Source: DASUZB01 sp036377075 (lineage in GTDB: Bacteria > Actinomycetota > CALGFH01). From it: DNA of 49,841 nucleotides. The position numbers were made by a program, and so were the translations under genes. The stretch lies in the NCBI GenBank assembly GCA_036377075.1, contig DASUZB010000009.1:1-49841 (forward strand), in the 5' to 3' direction. Positions 34,902 through 42,376 of the stretch are shown here, one piece after another; the first letter of the stretch is position 1; every line of letters starts with the position of its first letter. Below the pieces are notes generated by a model. The model did no database searches. It had not been told where the DNA came from and was given only the letters and a program-made list of their open reading frames with translations.

Positions 34902-36215
34902 TCAGCCCGCGAAGATGGACTTCTTCTGGTCCTCGATCTTCTTGGTCAGGCCGGCGACGTCGTTGGGGTTGCGGAGGAAGGTCTGCAGCGACGGGATCAT
35001 CACCGTGGAGGCGAAGTCCGGCCGCGTGTCGCGGTCGAGGAACTGCGAGATGTGGCTCGCCGAGCCGATCAGCTCGACCGCCTTCTTCTGCAGGTTGCTG
35101 TAGCCCGAGGCGTCGGCCTTGGTGTTGGCGGCGATGTTGTTGGGGTCGGACTTGAGGTAGGTCCCGACCGCCTCGGTGCCCGCCAGGTACTCGAGCAGCT
35201 TCTTGGCGCCGTCCTCGTTCTTGAGCTTCTTGGAGAGCATGAAGCCGTCGATCGGCGCCTCGACCGTGTCGGTGCCGACCGTCGAGTCGACCTCGGGGAA
35301 GGCGAAGAAGTCGAGGTCGTCCTTTGCCGCGCCCTGGAACTGCTGGCCGACGAACATGCCCAGGATGTACATGCCGGCCTTCTTGTCTGCCAGGCTCTTG
35401 GCCGCCTCCTCCCAGGTGCGGCCGAGCGCGCCCTGCTGCTGGTAGGGGACCAGCTCGCGCCAGGTGTCGAAGACCTTGGTGACCTTGGCGTCGGTCCACG
35501 ACTCCTTGCCGCCCATCAGGTTGATGTGGAAGTCGTAGCCGTTGAGGCGCATGTTCAGGTAGTCGAAGGTGCCCATCGCCGGCCAGCCTTCCTTGTCGGC
35601 GAAGGCGAGCGGGACCAGGCCGTCCTTCTGCATCTGCTTGGCCAGGGCGATGAAGTCGTCCCAGGTCTTGGCGGGCTGGTAGCCGCCCTTCTCGAAGACG
35701 CTCTTCCGGTAGAAGACCGCCCACGGGTAGTAGTAGAAGGGGATGAAGTACTGCTTGCCGTCCAGGCCGGTGGAGGCCGCCTTGAGCGCGTCGGTGAAGT
35801 TGCCGCCGACCTTCTCCCAGACGTCGGAGATCGGGGTGGCGAGGCCGCGCTGGGCGAAGAACTGCATGCGGTAGCCGGCGAACCACATGAACATGTCGTC
35901 CGGCCTGCCCTGCAGGTAGCTGTTGATCTGCTCCTGGAAGGTGGTGTGGTCGACGGTGTTGACCTTGGCGGTGAGGCCGGTGGCCTTCTCGAAGCCGGCG
36001 AAGACCTCCTGGTAGGCCTTCTTGGGAACCGCGTCCGACGCGTTGGAGCCGACGGTCACCTCCTTGGACGCCGTGCCGCCGCCCCCGCCGCCGCCCTTGT
36101 CGGAGCCGCAGCTCGCCACGGCCACGCCGGCGCCCGCCACGCCGAGGACCCTGAGAAGGTCGCGCCGGCTCAGTTGCAGTCCCGATCCGCTGGAAGAAAT
36201 GCCTGAGCGGGCCAT
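34902..36215 (-). CDS. carbohydrate ABC transporter substrate-binding lipoprotein, Tat signal
   Basis: This 437-residue extracellular sugar-binding protein starts with a twin-arginine motif (LSRRDLLRVLG, R17-R18) and a lipobox ending VAVASC (C36), so it is exported folded and lipid-anchored. A Gly-rich spacer follows. The family-1 fold includes FEKATGLTAKVNTVDHTTFQ, DMFMWFAGYRMQFFAQRGL and VEAPIDGFMLSKKLKNEDGA. The ATG at 36215 has AAGGAGG about five bases upstream; an upstream in-frame start adds a peptide that includes the operator. It is the first gene of the SBP-malF-malG operon. It faces the DeoR gene across a region with a strong inverted repeat. The sugar is not shown by sequence; galT nearby suggests a galactoside. 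Confidence 0.9.
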   Translation of the reverse strand: MARSGISSSGSGLQLSRRDLLRVLGVAGAGVAVASCGSDKGGGGGGGTASKEVTVGSNASDAVPKKAYQEVFAGFEKATGLTAKVNTVDHTTFQEQINSYLQGRPDDMFMWFAGYRMQFFAQRGLATPISDVWEKVGGNFTDALKAASTGLDGKQYFIPFYYYPWAVFYRKSVFEKGGYQPAKTWDDFIALAKQMQKDGLVPLAFADKEGWPAMGTFDYLNMRLNGYDFHINLMGGKESWTDAKVTKVFDTWRELVPYQQQGALGRTWEEAAKSLADKKAGMYILGMFVGQQFQGAAKDDLDFFAFPEVDSTVGTDTVEAPIDGFMLSKKLKNEDGAKKLLEYLAGTEAVGTYLKSDPNNIAANTKADASGYSNLQKKAVELIGSASHISQFLDRDTRPDFASTVMIPSLQTFLRNPNDVAGLTKKIEDQKKSIFAG

Positions 36216-36239
36216 GGCGCCTCCTTGGCGTGGCTGCTC

Positions 36240-36267
36240 GTTCGAGCACGTCTGAACGTGATCGAAC
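36240..36267. promoter_or_regulatory. 12+12 base inverted repeat, probable DeoR operator
   Basis: GTTCGAGCACGT at 36240-36251 and ACGTGATCGAAC at 36256-36267 pair at 11 of 12 positions around a four-base spacer. It begins 25 bases upstream of the binding-protein start, just downstream of its predicted promoter, an ideal site for repression. A related half-site TGTGATCGAGA is at 36363-36373. The divergent DeoR-family gene is the likely regulator. Confidence 0.6.
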
Positions 36268-36277
36268 AACTTAGCTC

Positions 36278-36309
36278 AGTATCTCATCGCTCATGGCAGA
36301 CCCTGTCAA
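36278..36309 (-). promoter_or_regulatory. promoter of the sugar ABC operon
   Basis: On the minus strand a perfect -35 TTGACA (36309-36304) is followed by a TGA-GATACT extended -10 (36286-36278). The spacer is about 20 bases, longer than usual, so the exact -10 is uncertain. Transcription would start near 36270, right at the inverted repeat. Confidence 0.45.
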
Positions 36310-36437
36310 GGCTGGACAATACCTGACCAGGTCTGGTGAGACGTTGTTGAGTTGTGGGAGGATGTGATCGAGACTGAGCTGCTCAACCGGAGGCGGACGT
36401 GGACGGCAACCCCCTTGGGCGCTCCCCGCGCTGCGGC

Positions 36438-36443
36438 TAGGCT
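36438..36443 (+). promoter_or_regulatory. leaderless -10 box of the DeoR gene
   Basis: TAGGCT at 36438-36443 lies six bases before the ATG at 36450, and there is no Shine-Dalgarno sequence. Transcription probably starts at the start codon. Confidence 0.45.
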
Positions 36444-36449
36444 GATCAG

Positions 36450-37247
36450 ATGCTCGCCAAACAGCGTCAGGCCGTGATCCTCGAGGAGGTCCGGCGCCGT
36501 GGCGGTGTGCGCGTCAGCGACCTCACCGAGCTGCTGCAGGTCTCCGACATGACCATCCGCCGGGACCTCGACGTGCTCGCCGGGCGCGGCCTGGTCGACA
36601 AGGTCCACGGCGGCGCCACCGCGGTGACCGAGCGCAGCACCCACGAGCCAGGGTTCGAGGCGAAATCCCTGCGCGAGCAGGCCGAGAAGGAGGCCATCGC
36701 CGACCTGGCGGCGACCCTGGTCCGCCCGGGCAACGCGGTCGGCCTGACCGCGGGCACCACCACCTGGACCCTTGCCCAGCGCCTGACCGAGGTGCCCGGC
36801 CTCACCGTGGTCACCAACTCGATCCAGGTGGCCGAGGTCTTCTACCAGAGCGACGGCGTCGAGCAGACGGTGGTCCTCACCGGCGGCCTGCACACCCCGT
36901 CGGACGCCCTGGTGGGGCCGGTGGCGGTGGCGTCGATCCGCGCCCTCAACCTCGACCTGCTGTTCATGGGCGTGCACGGCATGGACGCGCGCGCCGGCTT
37001 CTCCACCCCGAACCTGATGGAGGCCGAGACCGACCGGGTGATGGCGAGGGCCGCCCGGAGGGTGGTGGTGGTCGCCGACCACACCAAGTGGGGCACCATC
37101 GGGCTCAGCTCGATCCTCGCGCTCGACGAGGCGGACGTGCTGGTCAGCGACGAGCTGCTCGATGAGGAGGCCCGCCGGGTGCTGGCCGAGAACGTGGGCG
37201 AGCTGCTGATCGCCCCGCTCGGCGCGCGGGCCGCCGCCGAGCGGTGA
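36450..37247 (+). CDS. DeoR/GlpR-family transcriptional regulator
   Basis: This 265-residue repressor controls sugar genes. Residues 1-55 are the DeoR helix-turn-helix (LAKQRQAVILEEVRRRGGVR, VSDMTIRRDLDVLAGRGLVD, then KVHGGA). The C-terminal DeoRC sugar-phosphate sensing domain follows (VGLTAGTTTWTLAQRLTEV, LTVVTNSIQVAEV, LTGGLHTPSDALVGPVA, VVVVADHTKWGTIGLS). Length is normal for the family. It is divergent from the sugar importer operon and 24 bases upstream of galT, so it probably regulates both, with a phosphorylated sugar as effector. The start codon is probably leaderless. Confidence 0.92.
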   Translation: MLAKQRQAVILEEVRRRGGVRVSDLTELLQVSDMTIRRDLDVLAGRGLVDKVHGGATAVTERSTHEPGFEAKSLREQAEKEAIADLAATLVRPGNAVGLTAGTTTWTLAQRLTEVPGLTVVTNSIQVAEVFYQSDGVEQTVVLTGGLHTPSDALVGPVAVASIRALNLDLLFMGVHGMDARAGFSTPNLMEAETDRVMARAARRVVVVADHTKWGTIGLSSILALDEADVLVSDELLDEEARRVLAENVGELLIAPLGARAAAER

Positions 37248-37271
37248 CCACCGCTCGGTGAGGGGAGGGCC

Positions 37272-38357
37272 ATGAGGGCCACCAAGACGCCGACCAAGCT
37301 GGCCGACGGCCGCGAGCTGATCTACTACGACGAGCAACCCGGCGTCGACCGCTCGGCCGAGGACCAGCGCGACCTCGGCGCCACCCAGACCAGCTCCGAG
37401 ATCCGCTACGACCAGCTGCTCGACCAGTGGGTGGTGATCGCGAGCCACCGCCAGGAGCGGACCCACCTGCCCCCGACCGACCAGTGCCCCCTGTGCCCGT
37501 CGAAGCCCGGTCACCTCACCGAGATCCCCGCGTCCGACTACGACGTGGTGGTGTTCGAGAACCGCTTCCCCTCCCTCGCCCAGGACCTGCCGGCGCTCGA
37601 GGCGGCCGCCGGCGGCCCGTTCGTGCGCCGGCCCGGGCTGGGGCGTTGCGAGGTGGTCTGCTTCACCTCTGACCACGAGGCCTCGTTCGCCCAGCTCAGC
37701 CCCTACCGCGTCGAGACGGTGATCGAGGTGTGGAGCGACCGGATGGCGGAGCTGTCCCAGCTCGGCGGCGTCGAGCAGGTGTTCGTGTTCGAGAACCGGG
37801 GCGAGGAGATCGGCGTCACCCTCTCCCATCCCCACGGCCAGATCTACGCGCTGCCGTTCGTGCCGCCGCGGACCTTGCGCACGCTGCGCTCCGCCCAGCG
37901 CCACCGCGACCAGACCGGCGCCTGCCTGTTCTGCGCGGTGCTCGCCGCCGAGCGTGCCGCGCGCGTGCGGGTGGTCGCCGAGACCGAGCGCTGGGTCGCG
38001 TTCGTGCCCCACGCCGCGCGCTGGCCGTTCGAGGTGCACGTCTACCCGCGCCGGCACCTTCCCGACCTGCCCGCCCTCGACGACGCCGAGCGCACCGAGC
38101 TGGCACTGCTCTACATCGACGTGCTGCGCCGCTTCGACGGCGTCTTCGGCACGAAGATGCCCTACATCGCCGCCTGGAACCAGGCACCGGTCCACGCCGA
38201 CCGCGACCTCGCCCACCTCTACCTGCAGGTGTTCTCCATCCGCCGGGCGCCGGGCAAGCTCAAGCACCTGGCGGGCAGCGAGTCCGGCGCCGGCGTCTGG
38301 ATCAACGACATCGCCCCCGAGCGCGCCGCCGAGCAGCTCCGCGCCGCCACGGCGTGA
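37272..38357 (+). CDS. galT: galactose-1-phosphate uridylyltransferase
   Basis: This 361-residue enzyme of the Leloir pathway exchanges UMP between UDP-glucose and galactose-1-phosphate. The HIT-superfamily active site is SHPHGQIYALPFVP, with H186-P-H188 (H188 the nucleophile). Zinc-type residues include the CPLCPSKP motif near residue 73 and later histidines. The second half (WPFEVHVYPRRHLPDLPAL; APVHADRDLAHLYLQVFSI) is complete. The ATG at 37272 follows GAGGGGAGGG. It is probably in one operon with the DeoR gene. galK and galE are not in the window. Confidence 0.93.
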   Translation: MRATKTPTKLADGRELIYYDEQPGVDRSAEDQRDLGATQTSSEIRYDQLLDQWVVIASHRQERTHLPPTDQCPLCPSKPGHLTEIPASDYDVVVFENRFPSLAQDLPALEAAAGGPFVRRPGLGRCEVVCFTSDHEASFAQLSPYRVETVIEVWSDRMAELSQLGGVEQVFVFENRGEEIGVTLSHPHGQIYALPFVPPRTLRTLRSAQRHRDQTGACLFCAVLAAERAARVRVVAETERWVAFVPHAARWPFEVHVYPRRHLPDLPALDDAERTELALLYIDVLRRFDGVFGTKMPYIAAWNQAPVHADRDLAHLYLQVFSIRRAPGKLKHLAGSESGAGVWINDIAPERAAEQLRAATA

Positions 38358-38408
38358 CCCGGCAGGTAGCCTGTAGCTGGATGCCTCGCACCTGGAGCCA
38401 GGCCGGTC

Positions 38409-39425
38409 ATGCGCGCCCCGCCGCCCCGGATCACCAACCTCGCCCTGCTGGCGGCGCTGTTGGTCGCGTTCGCCAGCGGTATCGGGGCGGTCGCCGCCGG
38501 GACGGCGTCGGGGCGCTGGGTCGCGGTCGTCCACGGGGTCGTCGGCGTGGCGGTGGTGCTGCTGGTCCCGTGGAAGTCGATGATCGTCCGGCGCGGCCTG
38601 CGCCGCGCCCGCCCCAGCCGCTGGGCGTCGCTGCTGCTCGCCGCGCTCGCGATCACCGCGCTGCTCGCCGGCCTCGGCTCCGCCAGCGGCCTGCTGCAGT
38701 CCGTGGGCGGCTTCCGCGGCATCTGGATCCACGTCGCGGCCGCCCTCGCGCTGCTGCCGCTGGTGGTCTGGCACGTGCTCGCGCGGCCGGCCCGTGCCAG
38801 CCGGATGGACCTGTCCAGGCGCACCCTGCTGCGGGCGGGCACGCTCGTCGCGGCCGCCGCCGGCGCCTACGTCGCCACCACGGCGGTGGTCCGCGCCGCC
38901 GGGCTGCCGGGCGCGGGCCGCCGCTTCACCGGCTCCTACGAGGCCGGCTCGTTCGACCCCGCCGCGATGCCGACCACCAGCTGGATCGACGACGTGCCGC
39001 CCGAGGTCGACCCGGCCAGCTGGCGCCTGGTCGTCGCCGACGCCGCCGGCGAGCGCGAGCTCTCGCTCGACGAGCTCTCCCGCCACGACGTGCGCCTGCG
39101 CGCGACCCTGGACTGCACCAGCGGCTGGTACGCGCACCAGGACTGGGCGGGCGTGCCGGTCGCGGCGCTGCTGCGCGGCACCGGCGGGGCGCGGAGCCTG
39201 CACGTCCACTCCGTCACCGGCTACTGGATCAGCTTCCCGGTCGGCGACCTCGACCGGCTGCTGCTCGCCACCCGCGCCGGCGGCGCCCAGCTCTCGGTCG
39301 CCCACGGCTTCCCGGTGCGGCTGGTCGCCCCCGGCCGCCGCGGCTTCTGGTGGGTCAAGTGGGTCGACCGCATCGAGCTGCGGTCGACCCCATGGTGGTG
39401 GCAGCCGCCGTTCCCGGTCACCTGA
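38409..39425 (+). CDS. membrane-fused molybdopterin-dependent oxidoreductase (sulfite oxidase fold)
   Basis: The product has 338 residues. The first 130 hold about four membrane segments with histidines in VVHGVVG and WIHVAAALALLPLVVWHVLA, which could bind b-type haem as in YedZ/cytochrome b proteins. Then comes a twin-arginine-like LSRRTLLRAG with a fifth hydrophobic stretch (about 137-160). Residues about 190-338 form an oxidoreductase molybdopterin domain with the molybdenum-ligand cysteine C236 in DCTSGWYAHQDW. It thus combines YedY-like and YedZ-like parts in one chain. The ATG at 38409 follows GGAGCC. The substrate is unknown. It follows galT by 51 bases but looks independent. Confidence 0.8.
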   Translation: MRAPPPRITNLALLAALLVAFASGIGAVAAGTASGRWVAVVHGVVGVAVVLLVPWKSMIVRRGLRRARPSRWASLLLAALAITALLAGLGSASGLLQSVGGFRGIWIHVAAALALLPLVVWHVLARPARASRMDLSRRTLLRAGTLVAAAAGAYVATTAVVRAAGLPGAGRRFTGSYEAGSFDPAAMPTTSWIDDVPPEVDPASWRLVVADAAGERELSLDELSRHDVRLRATLDCTSGWYAHQDWAGVPVAALLRGTGGARSLHVHSVTGYWISFPVGDLDRLLLATRAGGAQLSVAHGFPVRLVAPGRRGFWWVKWVDRIELRSTPWWWQPPFPVT

Positions 39426-39468
39426 TCGGGGCTCCTGCCCTTGACACGTCCAGGCGGCTCGCGGTGGC

Positions 39469-40662
39469 ATGGCCCACATGCCACCACCAGACGGCAGCGC
39501 CACGACCGAGGTGGCGACGCCGCAGCCGTTGCCGCTGCAGCGCTCGCTGTTCGAGATTCCCGACGACGTCGCCTACTTCAACTGCGCCAGCATGGCGCCA
39601 CAGCTCGTGGCGGCCCGCGAGGCGGTTGGGGCCGCCCTGGAGCGGCGCGCCCACCCGTGGCTGATCCGCGGCGAGGACTGGTTCACCGAGGCGGAGGAGC
39701 GGCGCACGCTGTTCGCCCGGCTCGCCGGCGTCGACGCCGGCGGCGTGGCGCTGGTGCCCGCGACCAGCTACGGCCTCGCGGTCGCGGCCGCCAACCTCGG
39801 CGCCGGCCCGGGCTGGCGCGTCCTGGTCCTGGCCGAGGAGTTCCCCTCGAACTACTTCACCTGGCAGCGCTTCACCCGGCGCACCGGCGCGAGCCTCGTC
39901 ACCATCGCGCGCGAGGGCGGCCAGTCCTGGACCGACGCGATCCTCGGCGCGCTCGACGATCGCACCGCCGTCGTGGCCGCGCCCGCCGTCCACTGGACCG
40001 ACGGGGCGGCGGTCGACCTGGTGGAAGTGGCCGAGCGCGCACGCGCGGTCGGCGCCGCCCTGGTGGTGGACGCCAGCCAGTCGCTCGGTGCGATGCCGCT
40101 CGACCTTTCCGCCATCCGGCCGGACTACCTGGTCGCGGTCGGCTACAAGTGGCTGCTCGGCCCCTTCGCCCTGGGCTACCTGTACGTCGCCGAGCCGCAC
40201 CGGGAGGGCCTGCCGCTCGAGGAGAACTGGATCTCGCGCCTGGGCTCGGACGACTTCGCCAGCCTCGCCGGCTACGAGGACCGCTACCAGCCGGGCGCGC
40301 GCCGCTTCGACGTCGGGCAGCGCACCCACTTCGAGACGACCGCGATGGCGATCGTGGCGCTGCGCCAGCTGCTCGACTGGGGCATCCCCCGCCTGGCCGC
40401 CACCCTGCGGCGCACCACCGACCAGATCGAGCGGGAGCTCCGCGCCCACGGCCTCACCCTGACCTCGCAAGACCGCGGCCCCCACATGCTCGGCGTCCAC
40501 CTGCCCGAGGGGGCTCGGCCACGCGTCGCGGCGGCGCTCGCCGAGGCCAACGTCTACGCCGCGCTCAGGGGTCCGGCGCTGCGGGTCTCGCCGCACCTGT
40601 GGACCACCGACGAGGACGTGGACCGCCTGGTCAGCGCGCTGGCCAGCGCCGTGGAGGGCTGA
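39469..40662 (+). CDS. class V aminotransferase-fold PLP enzyme
   Basis: This 397-residue PLP enzyme is in the cysteine desulfurase/isopenicillin epimerase-like branch. The PLP lysine is K227 in VAVGYKWLLGPFALG. The aspartate and substrate-side motifs VVDASQSLGAMPLDL and AAPAVHWTDGAAVDL precede it. C-terminal domain features (PALRVSPHLWTTDEDVDRLV) are complete. The reaction cannot be assigned; it lacks an obvious desulfurase active-site cysteine loop. ATG 39469 or 39478 could start it; neither has a strong ribosome site. It converges on a small AbrB-type gene, 24 bases between stops. Confidence 0.82.
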   Translation: MAHMPPPDGSATTEVATPQPLPLQRSLFEIPDDVAYFNCASMAPQLVAAREAVGAALERRAHPWLIRGEDWFTEAEERRTLFARLAGVDAGGVALVPATSYGLAVAAANLGAGPGWRVLVLAEEFPSNYFTWQRFTRRTGASLVTIAREGGQSWTDAILGALDDRTAVVAAPAVHWTDGAAVDLVEVAERARAVGAALVVDASQSLGAMPLDLSAIRPDYLVAVGYKWLLGPFALGYLYVAEPHREGLPLEENWISRLGSDDFASLAGYEDRYQPGARRFDVGQRTHFETTAMAIVALRQLLDWGIPRLAATLRRTTDQIERELRAHGLTLTSQDRGPHMLGVHLPEGARPRVAAALAEANVYAALRGPALRVSPHLWTTDEDVDRLVSALASAVEG

Positions 40663-40686
40663 CCGGGCCTTCCAGGGTCGCCCGTC

Positions 40687-40956
40687 TCATCGGTCGCAGG
40701 CGGCGAGGTCGGCGTCGGAGACCTCTCGGACGCGGCCCTGTCGCACGTCGGCGAGTGCCTTGGCCACCTGGGCGAGGTGCTCCGCCGCGTAGGCCCAGGC
40801 ATCATCCTTGGGCAGGACAACTACGGGCCGCAAGGTCACGCTGCCCTGGTCGGTCACGTCGACGTCGAACTCGGTCTCGCCGGTCAGGCCAAGCCTTTGC
40901 CGGACTTCCGCGGGCAGCGTCAGCCGTCCATTGGGACTCATGGTGACGGTGCGCAT
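40687..40956 (-). CDS. AbrB/MazE/SpoVT-type DNA-binding protein
   Basis: This 89-residue protein has an N-terminal swapped-hairpin AbrB fold (MSPNGRLTLPAEVRQRLGL, TGETEFDVDVTDQGSVTLRP) and a charged C-terminal helix (DDAWAYAAEHLAQVAKALAD). Such proteins are antitoxins or transition-state regulators. No toxin gene (MazF, VapC or Doc type) is adjacent: the next gene downstream is 24 bases away on the opposite strand, and the upstream one is a DinB-fold protein. AGGAGG about nine bases before the ATG at 40956 supports the start. It may be an orphan antitoxin or a plain regulator. Confidence 0.78.
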   Translation of the reverse strand: MRTVTMSPNGRLTLPAEVRQRLGLTGETEFDVDVTDQGSVTLRPVVVLPKDDAWAYAAEHLAQVAKALADVRQGRVREVSDADLAACDR

Positions 40957-41033
40957 GACGGGTTGCCTCCTCGATCTCGGCGGCGATGAACGCCAGCTAT
41001 CCACAGATTCCCTCGGGCTACCGCTGGGAGCCG

Positions 41034-41558
41034 CTACTCGCCGACGGTTCCGTCGGCGAGCTCGCGGATGATGTCCAGGTGGCCAGCGTGGCGGGCGTAC
41101 TCCTGCAGCACGTGGAACAGGATCCAGATCAAGGCCGGGTGGTGCTCGGGCGGGTTGAAGCCGCCGCCGGTCCTGGCCACGTCCTCGAGCTGTGCCGCGG
41201 CGACGATCTGCCTGGACCAGGCGCACTCGTCGCGGAACAGCGCCTTGACGTCGTCGGTCGTCTCCTCGGCACCGACGTGCCAGCGGCCATCGGGGCCTCG
41301 TTCGGGGCGGGGGTCGTCCACCTGCCCTGCGGCGAACCCCCAGCGGAACCAGCGCCGCTCGACGCCAGCGAGGTGCTTGAGCAGGGCCAGCGGGGTCCAG
41401 CCGGACGGCAGGCGGCTGCTCCGCAGCTCCTCCTCCGACATCCCGTCGAGCTTGCGCAGGATCGCGTCACGGTAGTAGTCGAGGTAGCCGACCAACAGCT
41501 CGCGCGGGTCGGTGAGGGTCTCTGAGGGCTCCGGCGGCGGCTCCACGGGCGTGACCAT
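41034..41558 (-). CDS. DinB-fold (DUF664) protein
   Basis: This 174-residue four-helix-bundle protein has candidate metal-binding histidines at H62 (ALLKHLAGVERRWF), H157 and H160 (EYARHAGHLDIIREL). The sequence PLALLKHLAGVERRWFRWGF and HVLQEYARHAGHLDI are hallmarks of actinobacterial DinB/DUF664 proteins, some of which are mycothiol-dependent transferases. The ATG at 41558 has no Shine-Dalgarno sequence, but TACGCT (41571-41566 on the minus strand) lies seven bases before it, so it is probably leaderless. It precedes the AbrB-type gene by 77 bases. Confidence 0.85.
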   Translation of the reverse strand: MVTPVEPPPEPSETLTDPRELLVGYLDYYRDAILRKLDGMSEEELRSSRLPSGWTPLALLKHLAGVERRWFRWGFAAGQVDDPRPERGPDGRWHVGAEETTDDVKALFRDECAWSRQIVAAAQLEDVARTGGGFNPPEHHPALIWILFHVLQEYARHAGHLDIIRELADGTVGE

Positions 41559-41565
41559 GTGCGGG

Positions 41566-41571
41566 AGCGTA
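41566..41571 (-). promoter_or_regulatory. leaderless -10 box of the DinB-type gene
   Basis: TACGCT on the minus strand ends seven bases before the ATG at 41558. It matches the box before glgC and supports leaderless translation. Confidence 0.45.
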
Positions 41572-41608
41572 GAAGACGGCGGGTCGCCAGGCCAGCCGGT
41601 ATCCACAC

Positions 41609-42373
41609 CTACCTGGTGCGCTCGTAGGCGAGCTGGCGCAGGCCCCACATGATCGGCCCGGTGGGCGGGCGGGCGAGGGCCTGGTCGAGGCGGTCGAGGG
41701 TGGGGTCGCCGGCGACCTCGCGGGCCTGGGGGTCGTGGCGCCAGACGGACAGGTTGGTGCGGAACATGGGGGCGGCCTGGGCGGGGTCGACCGGGTGGAC
41801 GGCGACGCGGCTGCCGCGGCGGGTGAGGCCGGGTGGGTCGGGGAGGGCGTCGAGCAGCGGGCCCACCTGCAGGCGGTGGCCGCGGGCTTCCAGGACGATG
41901 GCGAGGACCCGCAGGTACCCGGCGAGCGCCGGGTCGTCCGTCCGGATCCACTCGACCTCGTCGAGCAGCAGCAGCCCGCCGGGGGCGAGCTGGCCGGCCC
42001 AGGCGGCCAGCACCGCGCCGGGGTCCTCGAGGTGGGTCAGCAGGAAGCGGGCGAACAGCAGGTCCGCCGGGCCAGTCGGCAGCGGCGTGCGGGTGACGTC
42101 GTGGACCGTGAACTCGGCGGTGGGCACGCGCACGCGTGCCAACGCCAGGAACGCGGCGGAGCTGTCCAGGCCGGCCAGGCGCATCGGTCGGACCAGCCGG
42201 GCGAGCAGCTCGGTGGTGTGGCCCGGGCCGCAGCCCAGGTCGACCGCGAGCCCGACCGGGCGGCGCGCCGCCGCCTGGAGGAACGCGCTGGTGGGCGCGT
42301 CGAACACGGCGGCGACCTGGGCCAGGCGCCGCGCCGCGGCGTCGCTGTCGCCGAACGTGTAGCGCTGGGTCAC
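41609..42373 (-). CDS. class I SAM-dependent methyltransferase
   Basis: The 254-residue product has motif I VDLGCGPGHTTEL (about residue 44), an acidic strand end (LAGLDSSAAFLALAR), motif FTVHDVTRTPLP and a post-motif FARFLLTHLEDPGAVLAAW. The substrate is unknown. The GTG at 42373 begins three bases after the stop of the semialdehyde dehydrogenase gene, so it is read from the pyrimidine-catabolism operon as its last gene, though its role there is not obvious. Confidence 0.82.
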   Translation of the reverse strand: MTQRYTFGDSDAAARRLAQVAAVFDAPTSAFLQAAARRPVGLAVDLGCGPGHTTELLARLVRPMRLAGLDSSAAFLALARVRVPTAEFTVHDVTRTPLPTGPADLLFARFLLTHLEDPGAVLAAWAGQLAPGGLLLLDEVEWIRTDDPALAGYLRVLAIVLEARGHRLQVGPLLDALPDPPGLTRRGSRVAVHPVDPAQAAPMFRTNLSVWRHDPQAREVAGDPTLDRLDQALARPPTGPIMWGLRQLAYERTR

Positions 42374-42376
42374 CGC

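Noticed and set aside
40687..41033. A MazEF toxin-antitoxin pair
   Set aside because: The 77-base upstream gap and the 24-base downstream gap have no room for a toxin, and the adjacent gene is a DinB-fold protein.
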